From the NCBI RefSeq assembly GCF_003284895.1, contig NZ_QMDV01000001.1, forward strand, positions 957,080-1,021,079: a stretch of DNA of 64,000 nucleotides, written 5' to 3'. The stretch comes from Pontibacter arcticus. GTDB lineage: Bacteria; Bacteroidota; Bacteroidia; Cytophagales; Hymenobacteraceae. Shown one piece after another: positions 33,766-43,951 of this stretch. Every line of letters begins with the position of its first letter. Position 1 is the stretch's first letter. Made by a program: the position numbers and the translations under genes. The notes under the pieces are model-generated. The model searched no databases. It was not told the DNA's origin and was given only the letters and a program-made list of their open reading frames with translations.

Positions 33766-35040
33766 ATGCAGAAAGATACAGCCATATTTGACCTAATAGC
33801 ACAAGAAAAGCACCGCCAGTTACACGGCCTCGAACTGATCGCTTCTGAAAACTTTGTTTCGGAACAGGTAATGGAGGCCATGGGCAGCGTAATGACAAAC
33901 AAGTATGCCGAAGGCCTGCCTGGTAAACGTTATTATGGTGGCTGCGAAATCGTGGATCTGTCAGAGCAACTGGCTATCGACCGTGCAAAAGAGCTTTTTG
34001 GTGTGGAGTGGGTTAACGTGCAACCGCATTCTGGTGCGCAGGCCAACGCAGCCGTTATGCTGGCTGTATTACAGCCAGGCGATAAAATTTTAGGTTTCGA
34101 TCTGTCGCATGGCGGGCATTTAACACATGGTTCTCCTGTAAACTTCTCAGGTAAACTATACCAACCGTCTTTTTATGGTGTAGAGCAGGAAACCGGCCTC
34201 ATCGATTTTGATAAAGTAATAGAAACAGCCCGCCAAGAGCGCCCGAAACTAATCATTTGTGGTGCTTCGGCTTATAGCCGCGACTGGGATTATAAAAAAA
34301 TGCGCGCAGCAGCGGATGAAGTAGGAGCTTTGTTGCTAGCCGATATTTCACACCCATCCGGCCTGATAGCACGCGGTTTACTGAACAACCCGTTTGAGCA
34401 CTGCCATATTGTAACTACCACAACCCACAAAACATTGCGTGGCCCACGTGGCGGTATGATTATGATGGGCAAAGATTTTGAGAACCCGTTTGGCCTGAAA
34501 ACGCCTAAAGGCGAATCGCGCATGATGTCCTCGTTGCTGGATAGCGGCGTATTTCCGGGTACACAGGGCGGGCCTTTAGAGCATGTGATCGCGGCAAAAG
34601 CGGTTGCCTACTTCGAAGCACTTTCGGATGATTACCTGGCCTATGTAAAGCAAGTACAGCAAAATGCACAGGCTATGGCCAAAGCGTTTGTTGCGCTTAA
34701 CTATAACATCATCTCTGGTGGCACTGATAACCACATGATGCTGATCGACCTTCGCTCGAAAGGGATAACTGGCAAACTGGCCGAAAACACACTGGTAAAA
34801 GCCGATATCACCATTAATAAAAACATGGTGCCTTTCGATGATAAATCGCCGTTTGTAACGTCTGGTATGCGCATAGGTACGGCAGCTTTAACAACACGCG
34901 GCCTGAAAGAAAACGACATGCAGCGCATTGTAGAGCTGATTGACAACGTACTTACTAACCACGACAACGAGAGCAGCATAGCGGCAGCCCGAAAAGATAT
35001 CAATACCTGGATGCAGGCGTATCCATTGTTTGCCTACTAA
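33766..35040 (+). CDS. glyA: Serine hydroxymethyltransferase
   Basis: A PLP enzyme interconverting serine and glycine with tetrahydrofolate, the main source of one-carbon units. The ATG at 33766 ([14 protein letters not shown]) is chosen because the putative promoter lies inside the longer frame. Motifs: [11 protein letters not shown] near residue 22, [15 protein letters not shown] near 45, the PLP Lys in [14 protein letters not shown] near 222, and GTPAL-like TAALTTRG near 370. The 424-residue length is normal. It heads the glyA-tatC-rpiB order often seen in this phylum. Confidence 0.97.
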   Translation: MQKDTAIFDLIAQEKHRQLHGLELIASENFVSEQVMEAMGSVMTNKYAEGLPGKRYYGGCEIVDLSEQLAIDRAKELFGVEWVNVQPHSGAQANAAVMLAVLQPGDKILGFDLSHGGHLTHGSPVNFSGKLYQPSFYGVEQETGLIDFDKVIETARQERPKLIICGASAYSRDWDYKKMRAAADEVGALLLADISHPSGLIARGLLNNPFEHCHIVTTTTHKTLRGPRGGMIMMGKDFENPFGLKTPKGESRMMSSLLDSGVFPGTQGGPLEHVIAAKAVAYFEALSDDYLAYVKQVQQNAQAMAKAFVALNYNIISGGTDNHMMLIDLRSKGITGKLAENTLVKADITINKNMVPFDDKSPFVTSGMRIGTAALTTRGLKENDMQRIVELIDNVLTNHDNESSIAAARKDINTWMQAYPLFAY

Positions 35041-35139
35041 GCTTAACTTAAGTTTTATACTTCGAGGAGTAAGAAATTTAGTTGAGCATAAGTATAAAAT
35101 GAAACAAGCATAACACCCTATTAGACCCTGAGCCCTGTG

Positions 35140-35985
35140 ATGGACCAACAATTTTTAGAGCAAGAGCCGAAGCATGAAATGAGCTTCGTAGACCATCTGG
35201 AGGAGCTACGATGGCATATCATCCGGGCTCTGGGTTCTATTTTAGTTTTTGCAATAGTGGCCTTTGTATCGAAAGAGTTCGTCTTTCATGATATCATACT
35301 TGCCCCGTCGCGTACGGATTTTTTCAGCTACAGGGTTATGTGCGACCTTGGGGCGAAAATAGGCTCATCGGCTTTATGTATCGATAGTTTGGGATTCACG
35401 ATACAGAGCAGGCAGATGAGCGGACAGTTTACCATGCACTTAATGGTATCGGCTATACTTGGTTTGGCCTGTGCGTTTCCGTATGCTTTCTGGGAGATCT
35501 GGCGCTTCGTAAAACCAGGTTTATATCCGAACGAGCAAAAGAATTCGCAGGGTGCTGTGTTCTGGGTTTCGATCCTGTTTCTGATGGGTTTAATGTTTGG
35601 ATATTATGTGGCCTCCCCGATCTCGATCAACTTTCTGGCAGGCTACCAGGTCGATCCGTCTATTGCCAATGAGTTCGACTTATCCTCTTACATTTCTACG
35701 CTGGCAACCATGAGCCTTTCATGCGCTTTTATGTTTGAGATGCCGGTTATCGTATACTTCTTAACCAAAGCAGGTTTAATGACGCCGGAAATTATGAAGC
35801 TATACCGCAGGCATGCCATTGTTGTTATACTGGTTGTTGCAGCTATTATTACACCACCGGATGTCGTAAGCCAGATGCTGATTGGCCTGCCATTGCTTTT
35901 ACTTTATGAAGCAAGTATAAGTGTTTCAAAATCTATCCGTAAAAGGGATTTAAAGAAATTAAACGAAAATCACACACACGAATAA
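35140..35985 (+). CDS. tatC: Sec-independent protein translocase subunit TatC
   Basis: The multi-spanning TatC subunit of twin-arginine export, which recognises the RR signal peptide. The ATG at 35140 is preferred over the overlapping GTG at 35137. The family N-terminus SFVDHLEELRWHIIRAL is intact, with six hydrophobic helices; FPYAFWEIWRFVKPGLYPNEQK follows the second helix. The periplasmic loop after helix 1 (about residues 48-85) is longer than in E. coli and holds two cysteines. The stop overlaps the rpiB start (TAATG), so translation is coupled. No tatA is adjacent. Confidence 0.96.
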   Translation: MDQQFLEQEPKHEMSFVDHLEELRWHIIRALGSILVFAIVAFVSKEFVFHDIILAPSRTDFFSYRVMCDLGAKIGSSALCIDSLGFTIQSRQMSGQFTMHLMVSAILGLACAFPYAFWEIWRFVKPGLYPNEQKNSQGAVFWVSILFLMGLMFGYYVASPISINFLAGYQVDPSIANEFDLSSYISTLATMSLSCAFMFEMPVIVYFLTKAGLMTPEIMKLYRRHAIVVILVVAAIITPPDVVSQMLIGLPLLLLYEASISVSKSIRKRDLKKLNENHTHE

Positions 35986-36422
35986 TGGCTTATAAAATTG
36001 CAATCGGAGGCGACCACGCCGGTTATACTTACAAAAGCTTACTGGTAACTTTACTGCAGGAACTGGGGCAACAGGTACAGGATTTCGGTCCGGATTCGGA
36101 AGCGTCTGTGGATTACCCGGACCACGTACATCCGCTGGCAAAAGCTGTCGTAAAAAAAGAAGCTGATTTTGGTATTCTGATCTGCGGAAGCGGAAACGGC
36201 GTAGCCATGACAGCAAACAAATACCCGGAAATAAGAGCTGCACTTTGCTGGCTACCGGAGCTTGCCAAACTTGCCCGCGAGCATAACAACGCAAATGTGC
36301 TGTGCATACCTGCTCGTTTTGTAACTGAAGAAGCCGCTGCCGAAATGGTAAAGCTGTTTCTGAGTACCGCATTTGAAGGCGGCCGCCACCAGAACAGGGT
36401 AGATAAAATTACAAACTGCTAA
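35985..36422 (+). CDS. rpiB: Ribose-5-phosphate isomerase B
   Basis: Interconverts ribose 5-phosphate and ribulose 5-phosphate. The 145-residue protein has the RpiB/LacAB signature: IGGDHAGY near residue 8, VDYPDHVHPLAKAV near 40, the catalytic Cys in GILICGSGNGVAMTANK near 64, and NNANVLCIPARF near 100. LacAB is an alternative by fold, but the context and length fit RpiB. Coupled to tatC by a one-base overlap. Confidence 0.95.
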   Translation: MAYKIAIGGDHAGYTYKSLLVTLLQELGQQVQDFGPDSEASVDYPDHVHPLAKAVVKKEADFGILICGSGNGVAMTANKYPEIRAALCWLPELAKLAREHNNANVLCIPARFVTEEAAAEMVKLFLSTAFEGGRHQNRVDKITNC

Positions 36423-36434
36423 AAAGTATAAACG

Positions 36435-37835
36435 CTACCTGAGCCTGTACACCGATGGTGTCTGGGTAAGCTCGTAAAGGTTAAAAATAGCTGGCAGTTT
36501 ATACTTTAACGCTGGCATCAAACCCGCCTTATCAATGATATAGGCGGGTTTCTCTTTTCTGAAGTTCTCCTCTATTTCAAAAACCGGCTGGTATTGGTGC
36601 AGCTTGCCAAAATGCAGCTGTGCAAAGCGCCAGTTCAGATATGGCGTAACGGGCTTGTTCTGCATATAATAACTGAAATCATCGCCCAGCACCAATATGG
36701 TTTTATCTTTTATAGAGGTACCGGGGTTAACGGGCAGGTATAAAGCTGTATCCTTGATCTGGAGCAGGCGGTTGATGCCAAACCATTGGCGGTAGCGCGA
36801 AAGTATGACACTGGCCAATAGCAGGAAAAAGAACAGGTTAAGCAGCCATACTTTGCGGGGAGCTGTAAAAAAATATTCGCTGAAGTACGCAATAGGTGGT
36901 AACAGCAGTACAAAGCTTTGCCCGGAAATTTCGCCGCGCGTAAAAATGATAACCACGGCGGTTAGCAGCCAAACCCACATCACCTGCTCAAACTTAACCT
37001 GAAAAACCAAACGCTGCGGCAACGAAAGCAGGCTGATAACAGAAAGCACCAGAATGAAGGCAGGCCAAGCTAAAAGCTTTATCATATCTACAGGCGCAAC
37101 TATAAAAACCAGTCTGAACTTCCAGGGCTGGAAAAGATGCAGCGCAAAAAAATCGGATAGAGTGCCGGTATACAAATAATAGGTAAGCAGCACAGCGTAC
37201 GGAAACGCAAACCCGCATAACATCAGCAGCGCGCTCCGGACGGTGCTGGACGCAAAAAAGATCACTGCAAAAATACTGAGCAACAGAAACAGCGCCAGCG
37301 GCAAATAACAAAGTGCAGCCAGCCCGATCATGAAACCACCCACAAAAAGCCGGCTGTTATCAAACCCCTCCCTGGAAACCGTGATGATATAAGGCAGCGA
37401 AAAAATGATAAACGTATTCCCGATCAGGAGCGGCGAAAGCAGATTAAAGTGAAACGTTATGCTTCCCAGAATCAGGTAAGTCAGCGCTGGCAGGTAATTT
37501 TTTGAATTGTAAACCTGGTGCCGGTTTAAAATATGGTTAAACAGTAAGGCCTGAAGCAACAACAACACCATGGCAGTAAGCCGGTAAGTAAGGTACGAGC
37601 GGCCGGCCAGCAGATCAAGGCACCAGTAAAGCAAGGCCGAAAGCGGTGCAGTGTTGTCATAGATTTCACGGTACATCACAAAGCCATCCGCCATCCGCTC
37701 GCCTACCAGCATTTGCAGCAGTTCGGGTACGGTACCGGTATCGCTAAATAAGATGAGTGGTAACTGTATGCCCAGGAAAAGGATAACAAGTAAAAACAGT
37801 CGGGAGGGCAGTATGCTTCGGAAGTAACTTATCAA
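36435..37835 (-). CDS. Polytopic membrane protein, possible GT-C glycosyltransferase
   Basis: A 466-residue protein with about ten hydrophobic helices and a soluble C-terminal portion (from about residue 375). The first loop, VGERMADGFVMYREIYDNTAPLSALLYW when read in two parts, has acidic residues and a 'DNTAP' turn resembling the catalytic loop of GT-C family lipid-linked sugar transferases. There is no ATG near the 5' end: the frame starts with TTG at 37835. The gene converges on rpiB with only 12 bp between stops. GT-C function is a guess from topology; DUF-type membrane protein is the safe reading. Confidence 0.6.
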   Translation of the reverse strand: MISYFRSILPSRLFLLVILFLGIQLPLILFSDTGTVPELLQMLVGERMADGFVMYREIYDNTAPLSALLYWCLDLLAGRSYLTYRLTAMVLLLLQALLFNHILNRHQVYNSKNYLPALTYLILGSITFHFNLLSPLLIGNTFIIFSLPYIITVSREGFDNSRLFVGGFMIGLAALCYLPLALFLLLSIFAVIFFASSTVRSALLMLCGFAFPYAVLLTYYLYTGTLSDFFALHLFQPWKFRLVFIVAPVDMIKLLAWPAFILVLSVISLLSLPQRLVFQVKFEQVMWVWLLTAVVIIFTRGEISGQSFVLLLPPIAYFSEYFFTAPRKVWLLNLFFFLLLASVILSRYRQWFGINRLLQIKDTALYLPVNPGTSIKDKTILVLGDDFSYYMQNKPVTPYLNWRFAQLHFGKLHQYQPVFEIEENFRKEKPAYIIDKAGLMPALKYKLPAIFNLYELTQTPSVYRLR

Positions 37836-37936
37836 CGACAGAAAGAGTTAGAAGAGACTATATACGGCCGTTATCAGAAATGAATGGACGGTTCTGGGGT
37901 AAAAATGCGAAATTAATATGATATTTGCATCTTGAT

Positions 37937-38335
37937 ATGGAAAGTAAAAGACAACAGAAGTTTTCGAGACTTATACAGAAAGAATTAGCCGATATCTTTC
38001 AGCGCGAAGTGCCACACCTTTTTGGCAGCGCCTTTATTTCGGTAAGTATGGTACGCGTATCCCCGGATCTGGGGCTTGCCAGAGTATACGTAAGTGTGAT
38101 GATGGCCCCGGACAGCAAAGCCTTATTGGGCGAAGTACGGGAAAATACAAAAACGATTCGCCATTTGCTGGCCCAGCGCATTAAGAGCCAGGTACGTATT
38201 GTGCCGGAGTTGGTGTTTTTCCTGGATGATGGCGCCGAGTACGCTGCTTCAATGGACAAACTGTTTTCCGGACTGGAGATTCCTCCTGCTCCCGAAAACG
38301 ATGACGAATTCGACGAGATCTACCCTAACAAATAA
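37937..38335 (+). CDS. rbfA: Ribosome-binding factor A
   Basis: A small KH-like protein that matures the 30S subunit at the 16S rRNA 5' helix. The ATG at 37937 (MESKRQQKFSRLIQKEL) is the family start. Typical blocks follow: VSMVRVSPDLGLARVYVSVM, and RIVPELVFFLDDGAEYAASMDKLF read in two parts. Length 132 residues is normal. GATATTTG, one mismatch from a -7 box, ends 9 nt before the ATG. It is followed 21 bp later by the methyltransferase gene. Confidence 0.94.
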   Translation: MESKRQQKFSRLIQKELADIFQREVPHLFGSAFISVSMVRVSPDLGLARVYVSVMMAPDSKALLGEVRENTKTIRHLLAQRIKSQVRIVPELVFFLDDGAEYAASMDKLFSGLEIPPAPENDDEFDEIYPNK

Positions 38336-38356
38336 GCTACTGCACTTCACCCTTTT

Positions 38357-39166
38357 ATGCAATACGATCCGATAAAGCGGGTTTTGGGCGATGTTTTTAA
38401 CAAAACCCCATTCCTTCGCCGTGTATTTTATAACCTGCTCGATCTGCTTTTGCTCCGCACCTGGCATGTGCACAAAGAGCTGCGCACATGGGCAACAGGC
38501 CGCCGCGACAAAGAGCAGCGCATATTAGATGCCGGTTCCGGGTTTGGGCAGTATACCTATTTTATGACCGGCATGAGCCGCAAATGGAATGTGCTGGCAG
38601 TAGATGTAAAAGAAGAACAGGTATCGGATTGCAACCAGTTTTTCAGAGCAATAGGCCGTAACAACGTACTTTTCAAAATTGCAGACCTGGTGCAGTTCCG
38701 CCAGCCCGAAAGTTATGATCTTATACTTTCGGTGGATGTGATGGAGCACATTCTGGAAGATGTGGACGTGTTCCGTAATTTTCAGGCTTCGTTGCGGCCG
38801 GGCGGTATGCTGCTCATCTCTACCCCATCAGACCAGGGCGGCTCCGATGTGCACGAAGACAGTGAAACCTCTTTTATAGAAGAGCACGTACGCGATGGCT
38901 ACAATATCCGGGAGATTGAAGATAAACTGAAACTGGCAGGTTTTAGTAAAGTGGAAGCACGCTACTCGTATGGCAAACCGGGGCAAGTTTCGTGGAGACT
39001 ATCTATGAAGTACCCGATGCTGATGCTGAACGTGTCTAAAATTTTCTTTATCCTGCTTCCGTTCTATTACCTGCTAACCTTCCCGATCAGCCTGGTTTTA
39101 AACTGGCGCGATGTAAACGGAAAGCATCCATCCGGCACCGGCCTGATCGTGAAAGCCTGGAAGTAG
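38357..39166 (+). CDS. Class I SAM-dependent methyltransferase
   Basis: A 269-residue methyltransferase with the SAM-binding motif LDAGSGFGQYTYFM near residue 57, VDVKEEQ near 82 (acidic ribose ligand) and the post-II block YDLILSVDVMEHILED near 120, then LRPGGMLLISTP. A hydrophobic C-terminal segment (about residues 222-248, ISKIFFILLPFYYLLTFPI) could anchor it to the membrane, which is compatible with a lipid or quinone substrate. It lies between rbfA and the LolC/E-like permease; this order is common in the phylum. Confidence 0.87.
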   Translation: MQYDPIKRVLGDVFNKTPFLRRVFYNLLDLLLLRTWHVHKELRTWATGRRDKEQRILDAGSGFGQYTYFMTGMSRKWNVLAVDVKEEQVSDCNQFFRAIGRNNVLFKIADLVQFRQPESYDLILSVDVMEHILEDVDVFRNFQASLRPGGMLLISTPSDQGGSDVHEDSETSFIEEHVRDGYNIREIEDKLKLAGFSKVEARYSYGKPGQVSWRLSMKYPMLMLNVSKIFFILLPFYYLLTFPISLVLNWRDVNGKHPSGTGLIVKAWK

Positions 39167-39171
39167 TTTTT

Positions 39172-39215
39172 TAATTACGAATGACGAGTTAAGAATTACG
39201 AGTTGTAGATTCCAA
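39172..39215. repeat. Degenerate 'acgaATtACgAGTT' intergenic repeat
   Basis: AATTACGAATGACGAGTTAAGAATTACGAGTT contains three imperfect repeats of the same ~12-base phrase. Relatives lie at about 13658-13695 and 13828-13850. Bacteroidota genomes carry many such fragments between genes. Confidence 0.45.
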
Positions 39216-39248
39216 AATGATTTAAAGATAAACAATTAGCAATCTAAG

Positions 39249-40472
39249 ATGAATGTACCTTTTCTGATAGCGAAGCGATATTTTTTCTCCAGAAAGAAGA
39301 GGAACATCATCAGCATTATTTCCAATATTGCCATGATCGGGGTGGCCGTTGGCTCTATGGCGCTGATCGTGGTATTATCGGTTTTTAACGGGTTAGAAGA
39401 CCTGATCCGGGAGATTTATTCCAGCTTTGATCCGAACCTGAAGATCACGGCCATGGAAGGCAAATCTTTCGAAACGGACACCGAGTTTATGAACCGCATC
39501 CGCAAAATGCCGGGCGTAGCTGTGGTATCCGAGGTAATTGAAGATAACGCCCTGCTGCGCTACAACGACCGCCAGATGGTGGTAAAAATGAAAGGCGTAA
39601 GCGAGAACTTCTTCCGCCAGAACGATATTGATTCTTCTGTAGTGGAAGGCCACAGCCAGCTCATCCTGAATGATAAATATTATGCGCTGGTGGGCCGTGG
39701 CGTGCAATACCAGTTATCCATCCGGCCGGGCAACCAGTTTGTGCCGATGCAATTCCTGTATCCGCGCAACGTAAAGTATAACCCGCTAAACCCCGAAGGT
39801 GCTTTTAACAACCTGAGCATAGCCCCCGGCGGTATTTTTGCCATCGAGCGGCAGTACGACGATGCCTACGTTTTTGTACCCCTTAACTTTGCCGAAGAAC
39901 TGCTGGAGTATGGCCGCCGCCGCACCTCCCTCGAAGTAAAAGTAGAACCAAATTACGAGATTGCACAGGTACAGAAAGACCTGAAAAAGCTGCTTGGCGC
40001 CGGCTTTAAAGTACAGAATAGCGACGAGCAACACACCAGTTTACTGCGGGCTGTTAAAGTAGAGAAGCTGTTTGTTTTCATTACGTTCGCTTTTATCCTT
40101 TTCATCGCGTCTTTAAATATCTTTTTCTCCCTGTCGATGCTCGTTATTGATAAGAAAAAGGACATTGCCATACTTGCCTCTATGGGCGCCACAGCCACTA
40201 CGATCCGTAATATTTTTTTGCTGGAAGGTGCGCTGGTTGCTTTTATCGGGGCGGCTTACGGGCTGTCGTTTGGGATGCTGCTGTGCAACCTGCAGCAATC
40301 GCTTGGCCTGGTAAGTATGGGCATTGCCAGCTCTGTGGTAGACCCGTATCCGGTTAAAATGGAAGTAGATGATTTTGTGCTGACCGGCGTGGCCATTATT
40401 GTGGTAACACTGCTGGTTTCTATCAGGCCAGCCCTGAAAGCTGCGTCCATGTCTGTAACGGATCAGTTATAA
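39249..40472 (+). CDS. LolC/LolE-type ABC transporter permease (FtsX fold)
   Basis: A 407-residue inner-membrane permease. The first helix is preceded by the FtsX-family start FLIAKRYFFSRKKRNIISIISNIAMIGVAVG. A large periplasmic domain (about residues 50-270) follows, then three C-terminal helices starting near residues 275, 320 and 370, with the MacB/LolE-type block SMLVIDKKKDIAILASMGAT read in part. The role in lipoprotein release to LolA is likely by family. No ATPase gene is adjacent, so the partner (LolD-like) is elsewhere. Confidence 0.88.
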   Translation: MNVPFLIAKRYFFSRKKRNIISIISNIAMIGVAVGSMALIVVLSVFNGLEDLIREIYSSFDPNLKITAMEGKSFETDTEFMNRIRKMPGVAVVSEVIEDNALLRYNDRQMVVKMKGVSENFFRQNDIDSSVVEGHSQLILNDKYYALVGRGVQYQLSIRPGNQFVPMQFLYPRNVKYNPLNPEGAFNNLSIAPGGIFAIERQYDDAYVFVPLNFAEELLEYGRRRTSLEVKVEPNYEIAQVQKDLKKLLGAGFKVQNSDEQHTSLLRAVKVEKLFVFITFAFILFIASLNIFFSLSMLVIDKKKDIAILASMGATATTIRNIFLLEGALVAFIGAAYGLSFGMLLCNLQQSLGLVSMGIASSVVDPYPVKMEVDDFVLTGVAIIVVTLLVSIRPALKAASMSVTDQL

Positions 40473-40707
40473 AAAATCAAAGTATAAATTTCCTGTTTTA
40501 TACGTTGCTGTAGTAAGCTATACTTCCGGTATATTCTGAAGCTGAATAAGCTACGTATTTTCCACCTTCCTTCAAAACAAAAGGCACTGTTTGGTGTTGA
40601 ATACGCGAGCCGGAAGTATCGCTTTTTTCGGGACTCAATAATATCATAATTCATAGGAAATCCGCCAGTTTAGGACTACATTTGGAGTCCTACTATTTGT
40701 CTTTGGC

Positions 40708-43635
40708 ATGAAAGTATACACCACGCAGCCTTTTCAGGCGATTTATTCGTTGTTTGAACACGAATACCTGGGCTACTTGTTTGAGTCTTTTGTAGTGCAG
40801 GTAAATTCGAAGGGCCAGCTCACGTTGCAGCACCAGAATATATCGGCTAAAAACGCTGACGAGTTCTCTTCCCGGCTTGATGCCAATGACTTTAAGTTAA
40901 TTGCCCTGGTAGACCAGATTCAGCAGGAAGCAGTGGTGAAAAAATTCTCTGTCAAGAAAATGTCGGCCGTAGATTTTTTTCTGAAAGTATACGACCCCGA
41001 AAAGGGCGATAAACTGCTTCAGGAGAAAATAACCCAGCATATACAGGTACGCATGGGCAAGATACTGGAGCTGCTCCGCGATAAGAAAACCTTTATCATG
41101 GGCAAAGACGGCGAACCTACCTGGAAACAGGTAAACATCGCACCGGAGCGGGCAACTGTACTTTTCAATTTCCGGCGCAATTCCGATAATACACACTACT
41201 TCCCTAGCATACGTTATGCCGGCGAAAAGCTGCACTTCCAATACCGGAATGCTTCGCTTATTTGCTATGAGCCTGCCTGGCTAATGCTGGATGATGTGAT
41301 CTATAGTTTCGAGAAAGCGGTGGATGGCAAAAAACTGCAGCCCTTCCTGAACAAGAAGTTTATTGTTATTCCGCGTTCAGTAGAAGAAAATTACTACCGC
41401 AAGTTTGTAGCGCCGCTTGTAGAGTCGTTTGATGTGGATGCCAAGGGCTTTACCATACGCTCCGAAAGGTATGAGCCCAGCCCGTTTCTTACTTTTTCTG
41501 AGATCAAAGCAACCTCGCTGCCTGCCATCCTGTCCAACGGAACTTCAGAAAACAAACCCGAAAAAGGAGACAACAGCCGTATACTTTTTAACCTCTCGTT
41601 TAAGTATGGCGATTACGAGGTAGAAACCCAGGAAACCAAACGTGTTAGCGTGAACATGGAAATGAAAGACGATTCCTACGTTTTCCATAGGCTGATACGA
41701 AACGTACACCATGAGAAAAACTTTGCCGGAGAGCTGCAGAAACGCGAGCTGGAAGTAAAAGACGGCAAAGCCATACTTGACCGGGGCGATGCGTTTGCCT
41801 GGCTCAGCAGCAACTTAAAAGACCTGGAAGAACTTGGCTTTACGGTTCGGCAATCAGAACACAGCGCTAAAAACTACTTTATCGGCGAAGTATCGCTTAA
41901 CATCGGCATCACCGAAAATAACGATTGGTTTGATGTGTACGGCATCGTGCATTTCGGAGAATTCGAGATTCCGTTCATCAAGCTAAAGAACCACATCCTT
42001 ACCAAGAACAACGAATTTAAACTCCCGAACGGACAGATAGCTATTATACCTGAAGAGTGGTTTGCGCAATACATCGAGCTTTTCGCGTTTGCGGAAGGCA
42101 ACGAAACCCTGACCTTGCGCAAGCACCATATGGCCCTCGTAAACGATTTGCAGAATGGCAACCTGGCTACCATAACCATGAGCCGGAAACTGGAAAAACT
42201 GCGCGAGTTTGAGACCATAGAAGATTACCCGATGCCGGCCGGCTTTATAGGCGAGCTCCGGCCGTACCAGAAAGCCGGCTATAACTGGCTGCAGTTTGTA
42301 CAGAACTACAAGTTTGGCGGTTGCCTGGCCGATGACATGGGCCTTGGTAAAACCGTGCAAACGCTGGCCATGCTGCAGCACCGCAAAGAGAACGGCGCAG
42401 GCGCAGCCTCGTTGCTGGTAATGCCAACCTCGCTGGTGTATAACTGGATGAACGAAGCGCAGAAGTTTACGCCGCAACTGCGTGTACTCAACTATACCGG
42501 CACGTACCGCGACAAATCTGTTGCCCAGTTCGAACACTATGATGTGATCCTGACCTCGTATGGCATTGCCCGTTTGGATGTGGAGCTGTTCAAGACCTAT
42601 TATTTCGATTACATTATACTGGATGAGTCGCAGGCCATTAAGAACCCCGATTCGAACACTTCCAAAGCGGTACGCGAACTGAAATCGAAGCACCGGCTTA
42701 TACTGACGGGTACGCCCGTAGAGAACAGCACCATGGATTTATGGGCGCAGATGTCGTTTATTAACCCGGGTTTGCTGGGCAACCAGCACTTTTTCCGGAA
42801 CGAGTTTCTGAAGCCGATCGAACGCGAAAAAGACGAACAGAAAACACGCCGTTTGCACGCACTTATCAAACCATTTATACTTAGAAGGCACAAATCGCAG
42901 GTGGCCACCGAGCTGCCCGAAAAAATAGAGCATACCTCCTACTGCCGCATGACCGAAGAGCAGGAACATGCCTACGAAGAAACGAAATCGTTTTACCGTA
43001 ACAAGATTCTGACGAACCTGGAGGAAAACGGGCCGGGTAATACACAGTTTATGTTATTGCAGGGCTTAACCAAACTGCGCCAGATAGCTAACCACCCGCT
43101 CATGACCGATCCCGGCTACGAAGGCGAATCGGGTAAGCTGAAAGAGGTGTTGCGCATGACCAAAAATGTGGTAGGCAAAGGGCACAAATTGCTTATATTC
43201 AGCCAGTTTGTGAAGCACCTGAGTATTATCAGGCAAGAACTGGATGAGCGCGGCATTACCTACGCTTACCTGGATGGCAACACCAAAAACAGGCAGGAGC
43301 AGGTAGAGTTGTTCCAGACAGATAAAAGTATACAGGTGTTCCTGATCTCGCTGAAAGCAGGTGGCGTGGGCCTTAACCTGACAGCGGCCGATTATGTATT
43401 TATACTGGACCCGTGGTGGAACCCGGCCGTAGAAGCCCAGGCCGTAGACAGAGCGCACCGCATCGGGCAGCAGAACAAAGTGTTTACTTACAAGTTTATC
43501 ACTAAAGACTCCGTAGAAGAAAAGATACTGGCCCTGCAGAACCGCAAAATAAAGCTGGTAACCGACCTCATCAGCACCGACGAAACAATCATCAAGAGCT
43601 TATCAAAAGAAGATATCGATAATCTGCTGAGTTAG
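40708..43635 (+). CDS. SNF2-family helicase/translocase
   Basis: A 975-residue Swi2/Snf2 ATPase. The N-terminal ~500 residues are a divergent region typical of the bacterial SNF2 family proteins with an SNF2_N-preceding domain. The motor has Walker A ADDMGLGKT near residue 542, DESQ (motif II) near 638, LTGTPVEN near 672, and the C-terminal helicase half with SLKAGGVGLNLTAADYVF and AVDRAHRIGQ near 910. The family moves on double-stranded DNA or remodels RNA polymerase/DNA complexes (compare RapA). It is a long single-gene unit. Role is inferred only by family. Confidence 0.93.
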   Translation: MKVYTTQPFQAIYSLFEHEYLGYLFESFVVQVNSKGQLTLQHQNISAKNADEFSSRLDANDFKLIALVDQIQQEAVVKKFSVKKMSAVDFFLKVYDPEKGDKLLQEKITQHIQVRMGKILELLRDKKTFIMGKDGEPTWKQVNIAPERATVLFNFRRNSDNTHYFPSIRYAGEKLHFQYRNASLICYEPAWLMLDDVIYSFEKAVDGKKLQPFLNKKFIVIPRSVEENYYRKFVAPLVESFDVDAKGFTIRSERYEPSPFLTFSEIKATSLPAILSNGTSENKPEKGDNSRILFNLSFKYGDYEVETQETKRVSVNMEMKDDSYVFHRLIRNVHHEKNFAGELQKRELEVKDGKAILDRGDAFAWLSSNLKDLEELGFTVRQSEHSAKNYFIGEVSLNIGITENNDWFDVYGIVHFGEFEIPFIKLKNHILTKNNEFKLPNGQIAIIPEEWFAQYIELFAFAEGNETLTLRKHHMALVNDLQNGNLATITMSRKLEKLREFETIEDYPMPAGFIGELRPYQKAGYNWLQFVQNYKFGGCLADDMGLGKTVQTLAMLQHRKENGAGAASLLVMPTSLVYNWMNEAQKFTPQLRVLNYTGTYRDKSVAQFEHYDVILTSYGIARLDVELFKTYYFDYIILDESQAIKNPDSNTSKAVRELKSKHRLILTGTPVENSTMDLWAQMSFINPGLLGNQHFFRNEFLKPIEREKDEQKTRRLHALIKPFILRRHKSQVATELPEKIEHTSYCRMTEEQEHAYEETKSFYRNKILTNLEENGPGNTQFMLLQGLTKLRQIANHPLMTDPGYEGESGKLKEVLRMTKNVVGKGHKLLIFSQFVKHLSIIRQELDERGITYAYLDGNTKNRQEQVELFQTDKSIQVFLISLKAGGVGLNLTAADYVFILDPWWNPAVEAQAVDRAHRIGQQNKVFTYKFITKDSVEEKILALQNRKIKLVTDLISTDETIIKSLSKEDIDNLLS

Positions 43636-43684
43636 GGTTTGATAGTTGAATTGTGGATTGTTGAAGTATAAAAACTAATGTCTA

Positions 43685-43908
43685 CCGCAAGTTTAAGCGC
43701 AGCGGTAACTTGTGGTGGTGCATGACGCAAGTATTCTACTTGCTTTCTGCGACAGCAGAAAAAGTACTCGTGCAGAAACGGTTATTGAGTTTTGTCATCC
43801 TGAAAGGATCTTGGTAATGAGTTGCAGGTAACGCACAAGATCCTTTCATGATACAGAATGGGAAAGGCAGTTCTTATACTTTACAGGTCATTACCAAAGT
43901 ATAAGCCA
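43685..43908. repeat. Composite intergenic repeat, copy 1
   Basis: It holds the CCGCAAGTTT hairpin unit at 43685-43750, and from 43793 the GTCATCCTGAAAGGATC...GATCCTTTCATGAT palindrome, followed by GGGAAAGGCAGTTCTTATACTTTA. The same order recurs at 49467-49712. The remaining spacer of 43636-43951 holds no gene. Confidence 0.85.
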
Positions 43909-43951
43909 TTGCTAGAACCACAGTTCAACAACCTAACAATAAGAAACCAAC

